A stretch of 12,514 nt of DNA from UMGS1498 sp900552335. Lineage in GTDB: Bacteria; Bacillota_I; Bacilli_A; RF39; UBA660. The DNA is taken from the NCBI GenBank assembly GCA_902477075.1, contig CABSFU010000029.1:1-12514 (forward strand), written 5' to 3'. Position 1 is the first letter of the stretch. Every line of letters starts with the position of its first letter. A program made the position numbers and the translations under genes. Below are positions 11,892-12,514 of the stretch, one piece after another. Below the pieces are notes generated by a model, which saw nothing but the letters and a program-made list of their open reading frames with translations, was not told the origin of the DNA and made no database searches.

Positions 11892-12514
11892 TTACCAAGA
11901 TAATCTGTAAACATATAAATTTGCATTCCATGAATAAGACATTCCATATAATGTAAGTCCATCAGTGCTGAAAGTATTATTGCTATCTTGTAAGAAAAAT
12001 AATCCTACATTTTTGCAAACAATGGTTCCTGTTCCAAAAGTGGCATTTTGGCTTAAATTCAAATTGGAATTTAAAACTAAATACAATCCGTTAGATAAAG
12101 ACCTAAAATCATAAGATGGACGGCGTTCGTTCTTTCCACTATCTGTTCCTATTCCAATATATTCAATATTAATTTTACTATTTAATTTACTAGTAAAATC
12201 ACTTTTTAAGTTGTCTATATTTGTATTTAATTCTGTTTTGTTACTATTTACTATATCTGATAAATTATTTAAATTACTATTGGTTTTTTCTAATTCACTT
12301 TGTAAAGCATAGTTATTTAAATTACTTTGTAATTCTTCTATATTATTTTTCATACTTGTTATTTCATTTGTATTATTTGTTATTTTTGTATCTAATTCTG
12401 TAGCTTTCGCATCTACTAAGTTATTTACTTCATCTTTGGAATATACATTACTAACATTCCCTGTTCCATTATCTAACATTGCTACATATTTATTTGTTAA
12501 AGCATCAAATCCTA
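11892..12514 (-). CDS. Tail-fibre-like protein, C-terminal part (runs off right edge)
   Basis: The frame is open to the right edge. The Met at 12479 has no SD and is preceded in frame by GFDALTNKYVA, so this is the C-terminal about 207 residues of a longer protein. The visible part has YSKDEVNNLVDAKATEL, close to the YTK-E-I-D-like linker seen in phage fibres. A long Asn-rich stretch with heptad spacing follows (to about 110 residues into the visible part), fitting a trimeric coiled coil. A compact, Gly/Ser/Asn- and aromatic-rich β-type tail ends in LYVYRLSW. The composition (N, S, T, L; few charges at the end) fits a phage tail fibre or receptor-binding tip. A cell-surface adhesin is the alternative. 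It is transcribed toward uvrC and closed by its own terminator, so the right edge is probably the end of a prophage or phage-derived tail cluster. Confidence 0.65.
   Translation of the reverse strand, partial: GFDALTNKYVAMLDNGTGNVSNVYSKDEVNNLVDAKATELDTKITNNTNEITSMKNNIEELQSNLNNYALQSELEKTNSNLNNLSDIVNSNKTELNTNIDNLKSDFTSKLNSKINIEYIGIGTDSGKNERRPSYDFRSLSNGLYLVLNSNLNLSQNATFGTGTIVCKNVGLFFLQDSNNTFSTDGLTLYGMSYSWNANLYVYRLSW

Noticed and set aside
12221..12403. Plus-strand frame rich in Y, L and F
   Set aside because: Antisense of the Asn-rich coiled coil of the tail-fibre-like gene; the low-complexity composition is a by-product.

Overview
The window is very AT-rich. Genes have strong AGGAGG-type ribosome binding sites, sigma-A-like promoters (several with extended -10 boxes), short intergenic gaps and hairpin-plus-T terminators. 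Tryptophan is encoded by TGG, and TGA serves as a stop (xfp and the 133-residue gene), so the code is the standard bacterial one and not the Mycoplasma code. A phosphoketolase, a TetR regulator with an FtsX-type ABC transporter and UvrC together suggest a low-GC Bacillota/Bacilli, possibly a gut-type lineage. I cannot name the species.

Layout, left to right. 1-124 (minus): start of a type IV prepilin-like gene running off the left edge, preceded by a hairpin-rich leader. 292-2649 (minus): phosphoketolase xfp. 2746-4201: a tRNA-Met locus split in the anticodon loop by a 1,268-bp insert (2858-4125). The insert is flanked by the 8-bp direct repeat TTCATACC. It carries its own complete tRNA-Met with promoter and terminator, one small membrane-anchored protein gene, and tandem 11-bp repeats near both ends that look like integrase arm sites. 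4252-4440: decayed coding remnant. 4443-8294: tetR divergent from a two-gene ABC transporter operon, with two matching palindromes in the shared intergenic region. 8356-9236: DUF362-type gene with a one-base frameshift in an A7 run. 9240-9533 (minus) and 9643-10044 (plus): small unknown genes. 10053-11813 (minus): uvrC. 11892 to the right edge (minus): 3' part of a tail-fibre-like gene, probably the edge of a prophage.

How the genes work together. TetR probably controls the adjacent transporter genes and itself through the paired operators. Xfp would feed acetyl phosphate production from sugar phosphates. UvrC belongs to nucleotide excision repair. The most unusual part is the tRNA-Met insert. 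The outer halves join into a 77-nt tRNA with a fully paired acceptor stem but are now separated. A different, internally self-consistent tRNA-Met inside the insert can replace the one it broke. There is no integrase in the insert, so it is either a deletion remnant or a small element mobilised in trans.
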